Shown in pieces: positions 47,627-58,100 of a stretch of DNA of 64,000 nucleotides. The DNA lies in NCBI GenBank assembly GCA_003024785.1, contig PUQB01000866.1:19471-83470 (forward strand). Reading direction: 5' to 3'. This stretch comes from Selaginella tamariscina. Lineage: Eukaryota; Streptophyta; Lycopodiopsida; Selaginellales; Selaginellaceae. The notes below the pieces were generated by a model, which saw only the letters and a program-made list of their open reading frames with translations, had not been told where the DNA came from and did no database searches. The position numbers and the translations under genes were made by a program. Position 1 is the stretch's first letter, and every line of letters begins with the position of its first letter.

Positions 47627-47659
47627 GCTTAATAAACATTATCCTAAACCCTAAACCAT

Positions 47660-50600
47660 TTATCCTTGTAGCACCGGTGGGTCATGAACTCTGTTGCAAT
47701 TCACCAGCAAACGGTGGACCTCCATGTCACTGAGCGATCGCCTTTGTAGAAAATATGTGACTTCCGGGTTCAAGCCAAGCACACGGCTATAGACGAAGTA
47801 CATGTGTACACATGGGCTCCAACTTTTGCTCTTCTGAAATGTAGAACAACTGCATGAAGGATAAGTATTAATAGTCACCTTTGCAGAGTCATTTCCTGCC
47901 GACACAACGAAAGCCTCCTTCCGTCCTCTAGCTGTCACTTCAACATTTCGCACACAACCTAAAAACGTCTTGGCCTTGCGGAAATTCTTCTCTTGTTCCT
48001 TAGACATTTTTGTTGGAGTCCGAACCATACGTCCTTCGAAAGGTGGAATTGTTGTAGATCCAGCTCCACGTGGTGGCGATGGTGTTTTGTCCTTCTGACC
48101 CTCATCTACTCTTCCTGCCATCCCCTGTAAACCTTCCAGAACAAAGCCTGCATCCTGTAGTTCTCTGACCTCCTCACTTGTCAGCTTCGTTTCCTTGAGC
48201 ACAGGCCAAACCGTTGGTGGTGTTGGAATTCGTGACCGAAGAATTTTGCCGTTTGGCCGCGTGAAACACCCTGAATCTTTTGGGCAGAACCACATCATCT
48301 GTTGTACATACTCCTCATTCCCCAAGGCATCAATGTACATTCGTTTTCCATAGAATCCTGGTGCTGGCACTCTGCTTGGATAACCGATTGGTTTTCCACA
48401 CAGAGCAGTTCCTTCCTGATTCATCCCCAAACACTTAACCTTACTGGATGCTCCGATTCGTCTGATGGCCCACTCTGTTTGAGCAATCTCTCTCTCCGAA
48501 ACCTCTTCGAACCTTAACCTCTTTCTCCTGTTGTTTTGGACCACCCGCTCTGTGTACTCTACATCATGTCTGTGTGAACGTCGAGCATCAGACTGTTCTG
48601 TTCCTGTGACTGTTCTCCTAACAGTTTGCACTCGAACGTTAGTGGTACGTGAACTCCGGGCTGGTCAAGTGTTCCTCGCCTTCCACCAGATTAATAATTG
48701 TTGATGGAGATACACTTTTCCCCTCAGAGAGTTTGCGTTGCACTCGTTTCAACAGAGTTTCCTTCGAAGGCCCTGACCCTGTATACCTCCCTTCTATTGC
48801 CGCTTTCACCTTCGCACTCTGCATAACTGCATCGGTGAGGTCTAACATTGTCGCCTCCAGCAGTGGTACTCTTTTGGCCAATCTTGCTCTTCTTGCTCTA
48901 GCGTGAATCACTTCAGCATTGTTTGTAGTTGGAACGCTCGCGAGTCCTTCTTCTGTCATGTCTCCCAGTTCCGCCATGGAGATGTGGTCCTCATGCCTGA
49001 TCCACCAAGACAGCCATGTCTTCAAAGCTCGAATGTTTGACGCTCGTCCTTCCCAAAAGACTCGAGAATTGCCAGTTGTTCTTTCTTAGATTGTTCATTC
49101 AGTGCTGCAGGCCAGGCACGAGCAAGCTTCATGTGTTCTTCGCGATGTTCTTCTGCGATCCATTTCTTTGTCACCTGACGCACGGATTGCATAAAGTGAA
49201 ACAGACAGCTTCTTTCCCTCCCTTTCATCTTTGCTCCGTTGTTGAATACTTGGCGCAAGGCTATCCATATCGCTCCAGCCTCATCCGACATGAAACCAGC
49301 AAAGTTGACATTCTCCAAACCCTGCTTCTTACAAACCTCTAGCATTGTGTTCAAGAACTTCAGCACTGCAACATTATCTTCGCGGCACATATCTGCGTAA
49401 GCTATAGTCACCATGGATCTGACACTGCAAGAGAGCGTTAGATAACGAAGATTAGAAAGTGTTATGAAGAGTTTTACAACTTACAATGGGTCATAAAGGT
49501 GTATTCCAATTGTCGCCCAGTCTGGTATGCGGTGCGTGTGGTCCAGAACAACCCATTGATCATGAAGGTCTCCTCCACTTTGACACCTTCTGATGTACTC
49601 AACTCCTGAACCCGGTCCCTCAACTGTCATTTTGAAGATCAGAGGCTGCTCCTCAGCACCATGCAGTTCCATCCCTGGAACATGTATGACGTGAATGAAA
49701 GGTATTGGCAGCTTTGTCTTCAGCTCCAGAAGACCCTCGTAACCCTCTCTAAAGTGTGTCTCCTTCTGTCTTGATTGTGTAATCCAGTCCCGAGTCCTAA
49801 AGAAAAGGTCACGTCAGTGTGTAGAGATCTAAAAAAAATACCTTCGATGGTTTGTTAGAGGTTCAAGTTTTGAGAGTAAACCAGTGTACGAGACTTCTCC
49901 TTCTTCCTTGAAAAGTTCTTCAAAGATGAGCTCACGCGCGGCTTGAAACTCAATCACTCGTTGATTGGTTCGCGGACTGCTCTTTACCACGTTGCTGACA
50001 CTAGATCTGGCTCGCTGAACGTTTGAAGCTGACACTGAGGGGCTGACTGGATGCTGATGAACACCTCTGTGAATGAACAACCTTGTAAAAGAAATGTCGT
50101 CTGGCAGAATGTAGTACACATAAGCCGGACAAGTGTGCACCAGCAATGGCTCCTCTCCACAATGCTTACATTTTATGCCTATTACTTTGCCTGTCTCAGT
50201 TGTCTTTGCCTTCTCCACAGCACCCTTGAAGTGACATTCATTTGCTTTCTTCTCAAAAGCCAAGTAGGGGCAGGTAGGATTGATGCATTGGAGATGTCCG
50301 ACACATGAACTTCGACTGACTCGCGCCGGAACATGCCAGTGTGTTGTGCTCGGGTGTGTCCAATGGTAGCAGCCATCCTTGCGATTCATCCCCGAGTACT
50401 TCTCTGTGCTTTCTGTCTTAGGGGGAAGTTCGAAAATGACATTTCCATTGTATATCTGCGGTAGTTCAGAGACTCGTTTAACTTCAGACGAACCAATGAG
50501 ATCCTTCCCTATCCTACATTTGTCTGCTCTTAGAAGACACACCAGCATGGATTCCTCACGCTCCTCTGTCCGCAACCTGAACAACGGGCCCTTTGCCGGG

Positions 50601-50821
50601 CACAATGTGTAAAAGACAAACTGGTTTGATGCATTGCCTTCTGGTAACAACTCCACATCTTCTCCAGAACTCGCAGAAACTGACATCAATTGAACCACAT
50701 GTATACTGAACCAACAAGGAATGTTGAAAGCAATGTGAAGATCATGTTCAAACACAAAAGCATTTCCATCTTCATCGACTGGGAAATCTTTGTCAATGCC
50801 TTCATAGGTAACTCTGGCCAT
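47660..50821 (-). CDS. MULE-type transposase with WRKY/GCM1-like and SWIM zinc regions
   Basis: It is a cut-and-paste transposase of about 1,000 residues acting in the nucleus on the element ends. Exon 1 is 50,821-49,842, exon 2 is 49,796-49,485, and exon 3 starts at 49,424; the introns are 45 and 60 nt with GT-AG. The N-terminal half has a Cys/His region (CINPTC, CKHCG, then HRGVHQHP), as in the WRKY/GCM1 fingers of MULEs. The DDE core follows: VVLDHTHRIPDW (first D), FAGFMSDEAGAIWIAL (second D) with ERSCLFHF (CxxH), and PTTNNAEVIHA (E). A SWIM finger lies near the C-terminus (CSCSTFQKSKSWSPCVH). Frame offsets at about 49,024 and 48,640 each coincide with a short GT...AG stretch (14 and 31 nt), so they are either tiny introns or frameshifts. 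Confidence 0.85.
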
Positions 50822-51300
50822 GACAACGCAAGGAGAAAGCTCGGTGGTTTAGGAAAGCAAAGCAAAAGATTAAACACACTTTCTCTTACCAAAAAAAAAT
50901 TACAATCGTTAACAATAAACGTGAATACACGTTTGTATATAATTAATTCTATGCTGCCCAGTTCACAGTGTTCTTAATGATGTCCTCTCTAGTATCACCG
51001 ATTTAATTTAATTTCTACCTTTTATGATTTGAAATATCTTCACATTTACCAATTATTCACATATTTTAAAATAAACCCTAAATATTAATGTCACATTTAT
51101 TCCGTAGGGTTCACTGTTTTCATTGCGGCTAGGGTTTTTTGGTAGATAGGGTTTACTGTTTCCATTGCGGCTAGGGTTCTTTCAATCTCAGATCTGTTTC
51201 CACTGCGCAGATCCAGAGGGTTTCTTCAATCTCAGATCTCAGAGTTACGGTTTCCACTGCGGCGCCATCCATTTCGACTCGATTCGTGCAGCGCCCAAGT
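50822..51300. promoter_or_regulatory. Divergent promoter region between the two MULE genes
   Basis: The only non-coding space between the transposase start and the leader array lies here. AGGGTT..ACTGTTT.CATTG then CGGCTAGGGTT is directly repeated at about 51,106-51,140 and 51,148-51,180, and CAATCTCAGATCT occurs twice (51,183-51,240). No TATA box stands out. Transcription of both genes probably starts in or near this stretch; that is an inference. Confidence 0.45.
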
Positions 51301-52271
51301 ATAACAATGGAGATTTCTGTGCCGATTTAGATTCTCGGCACCATCCTGCTCAGCCGGCGGCCACAAGGTATGTGTAATTTCTGTATTTTATGATTTGCTG
51401 CTCAAAGTATTTCTTTTTCCAGAGATATAGGGTCTTTTATTTGTGCCGACTGAGAGCACGGCACCATCCTGGTTCAGTCGGCAAACACAAGGTATCGTCG
51501 ATTTATTTATTTTTTTCCTTGCGGCTCAAGTATACGTGTCACAATGTTTTTTTTTCAGAGTTAATGGGTCTTTCCATTTGTGCCGACTGAGAGTGACGGC
51601 ACCATCCTGGTTCAGTCGGCAAAAGGTATTTTCGATTTGTTTTTTTTTTTCTGGCTCAAGTATTCGTATCACAAGGTTTTTTTTTCAGAGTTAATGGGTC
51701 TTCCCATTTGTGCCGACTGAGAGTGACGGCACCATCCTAGTTCAGTCGGCAGCCACAAGGTATGTTCGATATATTTATTTTTTTTCTGGATCATGTATTC
51801 GTATCACATTGTTTTTTTTCAGAGTTAATGTGTCTTCTCATTTGTGCCGACTGAGAGTGACGGCACCATCCTTCTTCAGTCGGCAGCCACAAGGTATTTT
51901 GAATTTGTTTATATTTTTCTTTGCGGCTCAAGTATCCGTATAACAATGTTTTTTTTCAGAGTTATAGTGTCTTCCCATTTGTGCCGACTGAGAGTGACGG
52001 CACCATCCTTCTTCAGTCGGCAGCCACAAGGTATTTTGAATTAGTTTTTTTTTTCTTTGCGTCTCAAGTATTTCTTTTAAAACAGTTAATGGGTCTTCCC
52101 ATTTGTGCCGTCTGAGAGGGACGGCACCATCCTATCTCAGTCGGCACCATTATCTCTTCAGTGCCGTCTGACAGAGTCGGCACAAACTATCTCAGTCGGC
52201 AGGTTTTTTCTTCTACATCTCTCTGCCGACTGAGAGGGTCGGCACATCTAGCTTGAGTCGGCAGCCACAAG
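51300..52271 (+). repeat. Tandem leader mini-exon array with inverted-repeat motif and uORFs
   Basis: About seven units have a period near 130 nt. Each exon-like unit starts after a T-rich tract plus CAG and ends CACAAG before GTAT. Exon-like blocks are 51,423-51,491, 51,559-51,625, 51,689-51,759, 51,823-51,893, 51,960-52,030 and 52,086-52,271 (the last is longer), plus the end of a first block at 51,367. Intron-like blocks are 55-67 nt. Each exon-like unit carries TGCCGACTGA and TCAGTCGGCA about 21 nt apart, and an alternative GTGCCG/CGGCAC hairpin. In four units ATG-GGT-CTT opens an eight-codon ORF (MGLPICAD or close) that stops at the TGA of CCGACTGA. Confidence 0.8.
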
Positions 52272-52348
52272 GTTAGTCATCTTTGTTTGTTTTTTTATTT
52301 TGACTCCTCATCAATTGACTTGTGTGTTTACTTTCCAGAGTTTACAAA

Positions 52349-55300
52349 ATGGTGAGAGCTTCAAAACGTCTACTAGAGACTGCGCCTGATGAAGAGCCAC
52401 GGGAAGAGAAGAGGATATCGAAGCAGAAGCGAGGCAAGAGAGGAGAACCATCTAATGTAGCAAAGGAGGATCCTCCAGTGACTCAGTCTGGAGTAGTAGC
52501 AGTTGAGCAAGAACAGCCTCCACCAACAATCACAGATTTCCCGGAGAGCTCGTCGCAGTTGCCTCCTTCATCCGCTGAGGTTGCAGTCCTGAACGAGCAA
52601 GTGCAGATGACAGAGGCAGCTGAAGCTAGCGAGGACGACTTGGAGGAGGCAGTCAGCAAAAAGAGAGGCCGCGGGAAAGCTGATTCAAAAGGCAAGAAGG
52701 CGAAGAGCGATAAGGAGCCGAAGGAGTTATACAGCATACCGGCGAGCCTGCATTTGGAGAGCTCAGCAAACCTGCTCGACAAAATTACTATCAAGGGACT
52801 TGGTGATCCTCCTGATGTGCCCATCTGCAGAATACATTCCAACGAGGTGGTTCGACGAGTGAACCCAGGGGACTTGGACAGGCTGGTGTCATCGTTGTTC
52901 ATTCTGTCCATCGGAGATCGACTCACTGCTGAGGAGCTATCGGAGCTGTCGAAGGACACGATTCAGTACGAGCAGCACCGGTCTTTCGAGCAAGCTCTTA
53001 CTCAGCCGGAGTACAAACAGTGGGCTTCAAGGCTCTCAAACAGGAAGTTTAGCTGCTGGGACGGGAACCATAGGCTACAGGCTTTGCAGAAGCTGTACCG
53101 AGAGGATGCAGAGGACAACCAGCGATGGGCTATTCGCGTTCGATCGAGTTTCATCTCCACGGAGAACCTCGACATTCTTCAACTGGTTTCGATGTTCCAA
53201 TCGATTAACATGTGAGTATTTTCTTTTCTTTTTGTTAAGAGTTTAGACTTACAGTTTCGTTGAACAGATCTTCAGCAACATCTGTGGAAACAACGCTACC
53301 ACATATTCTCCTCGCTGTAAAGGCGGTCTGCACTAGTACAGAAGGAACTCAGAAAATCCTCGAGTCACTCACGGAGGTTGATCGTCTTGAGGTGCGGAAG
53401 TGGAAGGAGAGTTCATCAGGAAAGACGGCTTGGCATCCTCTTCCGAACCTGATCTGCGCAAAGATACTTTTCAAGGTAACCTCCGATTTAATTTATAGGA
53501 AAGAAATTTTTAACTTGTTCTATGTGCAGAACGAGATCGACGATGATCTCGACAGAGCAGTCACCAGTGCTAAGGGCAATCCACAGGTTGAGGTGAACCT
53601 AAGCAGCTAGTGTACAAGAAGCATGACAAGCGTATGCACAAGTTCCTCTCCATCATAGACCCAGACTTGGGGGAGGAGTGGTTCCAGAAGGTGACAAATC
53701 TCTCATAAGCAGTGTCGCTGGATGGGCATTGAGAAGCTGTATGCGATGTCAAGGGCGAAGATTCCAAACATGCTGCGACTCCGATACCTCAACAAGCTCA
53801 CCCGTCTCGAATCCAAGGCAGAACAACAGACACTTGGGCTACCGGGCATGCAGGACAAAGAGTGGATCAAGTGGTTCACCTTGGACTTATATTGGAAGGC
53901 TGTGCGCGAGGAAGCCATTCAGATCCTTAAGGGGTTGCGAGAGGATGGTGAAGAAGTTGGAACGGATGTCGACTTCATGAGCTGGTTTGACGAGATGAGA
54001 ATTCGGAGCAAGTGCCTGGTCTTTCAGCCCTTCCATGACTGCATACGGTTCACTTATTCGATGGAGCCGAATGAGTTTCTGGAGCGTGAGGAATCTGCGC
54101 GTCGGATGATATGGAGGTAAGCTTTCAATCCAGCATTGCTACTGTCTGACTTTGTGTTGCAGGTTCATACTGGCGAAGCAAATGACACCGTCCCATACGA
54201 TGAAGCTGTGGACAGATCATACAAGCGAGCCTCACATGTGGTCGAAGAGCAGAGGAGCTCTAACACCGTTCGAACGGGAGCATGTTCCATTCTGGCTCGA
54301 CTGTCCGTCGCAACAGCCACCAGCTTGGGAGAGCACACTATTCGACATGCACGCCAATGATCTACCAGCGATTGTTTGGGAGCCAGAAGAAGTAGAGGCT
54401 ATCAAGAAGAGCAAGATGAAGAAGACGGTGCGGAAGACAACTACACCTGCAAAGGGATCGGGAGCGGGACCAAGCTCTTCTACAGCACCTCCGCCGGCAT
54501 TCGACTTTACAATCAATGAGGTACAGCCACTTGTAGCTAGTTTGGACATCAAGGACGACCTGATGACCTTCATCCCGACCCTGGCTGCATCCTACGACCT
54601 AGCTGTGTGCGACATGGAGGAGATGAGCAGGTCTTTCTTCGAGCCAGGTGCTTCCCAGACAGAGGTGTACACCAAGCTCCGAGAACAGGTTGACAGACTA
54701 CATACGGTTGAGTCACAAACGTTGTTCCAGGAAGTGGTAGGTGAATACGGCTTCAACCTCATCATCCTCGACTTGCCCAATGAGCTTGTATATGGAGGTG
54801 CTAGCATCAACAAGGACATTGTGCAGCTAGATCCGGTGAAGTTTGAGGAGGCCTTGCAGTTCAGTGGAATGCACTTGGCAGCGAGTGGTTTCATGGTCGT
54901 CTTCGCGAGTTCTCCTTCTGTTTCGGCGGTGATTCAGGCGGCTGCAGTAATCAACTTGGAGGTTGCAGGGACTTACAGCGTCTACCGTGCACGAGGCTGG
55001 GGATACCGTGACAAAATTAAGGTAAGCTAGCTATTCAAGTTCAAGTTTAACTTGGTCTATGTGGCAGGATAACTTGTTAGTTCTCTTGGTGCTGCAAAGC
55101 TCTGAGAAGAAGTCGAAGAGGCCAAACCCTCTGGCGTTGACGAACACGATCCTCGTCGACACTGCCGACCGTTATCAGGAGGCTTGGTAAGGAAGTGCTT
55201 TGCTATGTTTATCCTAATGGAAGATTGTGCAGGATTATGATTCAACCGAAGAGTGTTCGACTCATGCAGCTTTTGATCGAGCGTCTCAGTAGACCTGGCG

Positions 55301-55530
55301 ACCTAGTCTGGGATATTGGTTCCGGAACCGGGTCATCATTGTTAGCTGCCGTCGAGCTCGGAAGGAATATTATAGGAACCGAGAAGAGTTTCGAACTCTC
55401 TAGGTTGGCAACAAACAAGCTTGCAGAGAACATTAGACCAGAAGAGTTACCTACTCAAACACCTCCACGTCCAAGCGTAACTGGTGGTTCGAGAACTGCA
55501 GCTTTACTTAAGATGAAGAAGAAACTTTAG
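52349..55530 (+). CDS. ParB/sulfiredoxin-like domain fused to a beta-class DNA amino-methyltransferase
   Basis: Exons are 52,349-53,211, 53,268-53,475, 53,530-54,116, 54,163-55,021, 55,068-55,186 and 55,233-55,530. Introns are 46-56 nt with GT-AG. The start ATG lies 10 nt after the last leader acceptor. Residues about 1-130 are charged and low-complexity with basic clusters, which could serve as a nuclear signal. Residues about 150-290 form a ParB/Srx-like domain (VPICRIHSNEVVRRVNPGDL, then CWDGNHRLQALQ). The C-terminal third is methyltransferase in beta-class order. Motif IV region is FNLIILDLPNELV, then LAASGFMVVF. Then come the Q-P-K-S-V-x-L-M motif X-like segment and motif I VWDIGSGTGSSLLAA with NIIGTEKS. 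Motif IV is normally (D/S/N)PP(Y/F/W); here it is DLPN, so catalysis is uncertain. Two compensating frame offsets (53,593-53,606 and 53,691-53,709) coincide with GT...AG stretches. Confidence 0.8.
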
Positions 55531-55639
55531 CTAATGTATATTGAGTAATAAATTAAGCTAATATAAAAAAAATTAAAAAGAAATACAACAGTTTTAATAG
55601 AATTCTTTTTTGCCGACTGAGGCCAATACTGCCGACCAG

Positions 55640-55708
55640 AAAGAATATTCCAAAATATTCTAGAATATTCTTGAATATTGAGCCCAAGCCTCCAAAATGG
55701 CGACACTC
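55640..55708. repeat. Right terminal inverted repeat of the MULE
   Basis: On the minus strand it reads GAGTGTCGCCATTTTGGAGG, then CTTGGGCTCA, then ATTCAAGAATATTCTAG. This is the inverse of the left end. The sequence beyond it (AACATCAAC) does not repeat at the left flank. Confidence 0.6.
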
Positions 55709-56529
55709 AACATCAACTAGTTTAGCGAGTTATATATCTCATTAATCTGTACAATTAACATACTTACATAGTTGTAATTGAGTTGTTCCTATTGCAAATA
55801 ACATTCAACCAGTTGCATGGATCATCATCTGACACATCCCAACTCAAAAATACATTTAGTGGGTCCTCCTCAATCCCATCCATGAAGGCGGCCAAAGCCA
55901 TAACTGCAATAGAAGCAAGCATATAGAAGATTAGAGAGAGAAGGGGGAAGATAATATATATTGTACCTCTTTATTATTTGTATTGGGGCTGAAGTACACA
56001 CGACAAAAACACGGAAAGGAACATATGGAAAGAACAAGAACAAAAACTATCCAGAATTTCCATCTCCATATGTCTAAATGGAAAAACAAAACTTCCTAAG
56101 AAAAATACGATTGCAACAAGGGAAATAACTAGGGCAAAATGTCTGTTTATACTATGTGGCTCTTGGTATAATAGTATGTGAATCTATTTAAGAAAGAAGA
56201 AAACTTCCACCTCTCGTACAAAGGGGAAGAGTCTATCTAACTATGTTAAGATATATGTTACATTGGGTTTGGGCATTTCTTGTTGTTGGTGTAGCCAAGG
56301 GAGCTTGCTTTTGTGGGAAAACCTGTTAACACTTTATATGAATGTATGTTCCTATGTGGATCGATCCGTCTGTTTAAACTGATCTCCTTTTCTAGTAAAT
56401 CAACACTTACCACATGGTCCAATGGTTGGTAGTCGACCATGTGACCATCATTCACCTACTTTCTGGAATCTTACGATGGCCACCTATATCGTCATGAGAT
56501 TGAAACACCTGAGAAGATGGGAACACTAA
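55709..56529. other. Intergenic sequence
   Basis: No supported gene is seen. A short run reading CCTCTTTATTATTTGTATTGG (55,969-55,989) and scattered AT-rich pieces could belong to an older element. A minus-strand open stretch of 65 codons at 56,258-56,455 has no recognised features. Confidence 0.4.
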
Positions 56530-57900
56530 CAATTATGGGAAAAATAGTACCATCTACCTTTTGACAACGAGGATACGAATCACAATATTCAGCAATTTGA
56601 GAAGGCGTGTGAAGTTAACGAAATTACGGATGAAACCGAGAAGCTCCAAATATTCCTATTTACACTGAAGGGAAATGCTAGTGATTGGTAATACGAGAAT
56701 GCCATCACAATTGATAAATACGATACACTACTTGCACTATTTAGGAACTACTATGTATGAAAGTATCGCAAATGAGATTTAATAGTCTAGCTATAGGAAT
56801 TACGGCAAGGTCCTATGGAGGCGGTGGAAGAGGTGGGAGATGTCAGTGATCAATTAGCAAGAAATGGTATATCACCAAACTATGGACAACTTACAGCTTC
56901 AAGTACAATTGATAAAACCACATAACTTAAGAGATGCAATAAAAGAGGTTAAGCAAATTGAAATACTGATACCACCAAGATATGTAGACAATGATGAACG
57001 AGAATCAAGAAGAGAACATTGGAGGGAGAACGAGATACGAGCGAGATCCAGAGTAGTATTTTGTACAACATACAAGAATGAAGGACATAATGCTTTTGAA
57101 TATAAAGTACCCAAGTGTTAGATGTGTGGAGGAATAGGTTATAAAGCAAGGCAATGCCAAAGTACATGATATAAACCCCAACCAATGATTGGATGCACTG
57201 AAGGCTATCCACCACCACCCAAATGGGACAACACAAGGAATACAAACCCATATGATTATCCACAATCTTGGAATACCAACCCATACGACTATCCGCAAAG
57301 ACTATATAATGGAGAACGAAGAAACGGCAATGGAAGGAGATTTCCTCGTGAATCAAGGGTGTTTTACTGACAAAGCAATAATACAGAGATACCGCGAGGA
57401 GGATAACCTTTATTACCAACCCCAACACAAGTCGAACCACCTTTATTGCCACCAATACTGCCTCCACCAGCATTACGTGGTCTGAATCCAAATGTGACAT
57501 GTTTTAAATGTAGAGAGAAAGGACATTATTCCACTTAATGTAATAGACTCAACAATGTTTGATGCTACACATGTGGACATTATTCAACGAAGTGTCCACA
57601 ACGCGAATTTAATACCGAAGCACCATCCACAGAACCAGTAACACAAAGGATTGAAGTTCAATAAGAAGATGATCAAAAGGATGACCGTGAAGAGCAACAT
57701 CTCAAATGCAAATGGGAAGAAGATATGGAATTACCCTCAACAAAAACATACGCACTAACACGGGCTAAACAAATACAAGTAGAACCAAGCAAAAAAGAGC
57801 CAATACATAAAAATTGGGGAAAAGAAAAAACAACAGTACAAAGAGTGGCAGATCAAATTCAAAAAATACAGCGAGAAGAAAAGTAAGATCCTATACCATA
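56530..57900 (+). mobile_element. Ty3-type gag relic
   Basis: The plus strand shows a gag core (NIQQFEKACEVNEITDETEK, LKGNASDWYENA). Downstream are two CCHC-like knuckles (CFKCREKGHYST and CYTCGHYSTKCPQ) near 57,500-57,600. No LTR was found and no pol domain is recognised. It is old and badly broken. Confidence 0.6.
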
Positions 57901-58100
57901 AGGAGCCGTAGATGGTGGATTCCCAATTCAAAGTGGCTTTTGTATTTGTATAGTGAAGTCCTATAGTGGCGTCATTTCTTGAACTGGATTTTTGTAGTCA
58001 AAAATTTGTGATTGTGGATTCCATTGCGGGTATAAAAGACAATATGTAAGTTTGTAGTGTGGCATTTTGTAAACTTAGTCATCATCTATTAAAAAATATT
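57901..58100. other. Short unassigned stretch
   Basis: It lies between the gag relic and the Tnp2-like remnant. No feature is recognised. Confidence 0.4.

Larger units (their letters stand above)
47464..55708. mobile_element. Mutator-like (MULE) DNA transposon carrying a ParB-methyltransferase gene
   Basis: Imperfect terminal inverted repeats (47,464-47,580 and 55,640-55,708, inverted) enclose two divergent spliced genes and nothing else. Shared terminal features are GTnTCG, then GGAGGCT and GGCTCA, then repeated AATATTCTAGAATATTC. The minus-strand gene is a MULE transposase. The plus-strand gene is a ParB/methyltransferase fusion. TGCCGACTG motifs occur inside each end and in the tandem array between the genes. 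No 8-10-bp target duplication was found at the proposed ends, so the exact termini are uncertain. GC content and codon use are higher and more even than in the AT-rich flanks. Reading frames are nearly intact, so the copy is fairly young. Confidence 0.7.

Noticed and set aside
51440-52265. Bacterial parS-like centromere
   Set aside because: The TGCCGACTGA motif does not resemble the known parS consensus; only the position beside a ParB-like gene suggests an analogy.
51300-52271. CRISPR-like array
   Set aside because: The spacing is regular, but the spacers are themselves repeats with T-rich tracts and splice-like ends, and the setting is a eukaryotic gene leader.
52483-52959. 158-codon minus-strand ORF, serine-rich
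   Set aside because: It is antisense to the ParB-like domain and has low-complexity composition; it is a shadow of the real exon.
47464-55708. Polinton or virus-like origin for the two-gene element
   Set aside because: No capsid, polymerase B or packaging ATPase is present, and the transposase is clearly of MULE type.
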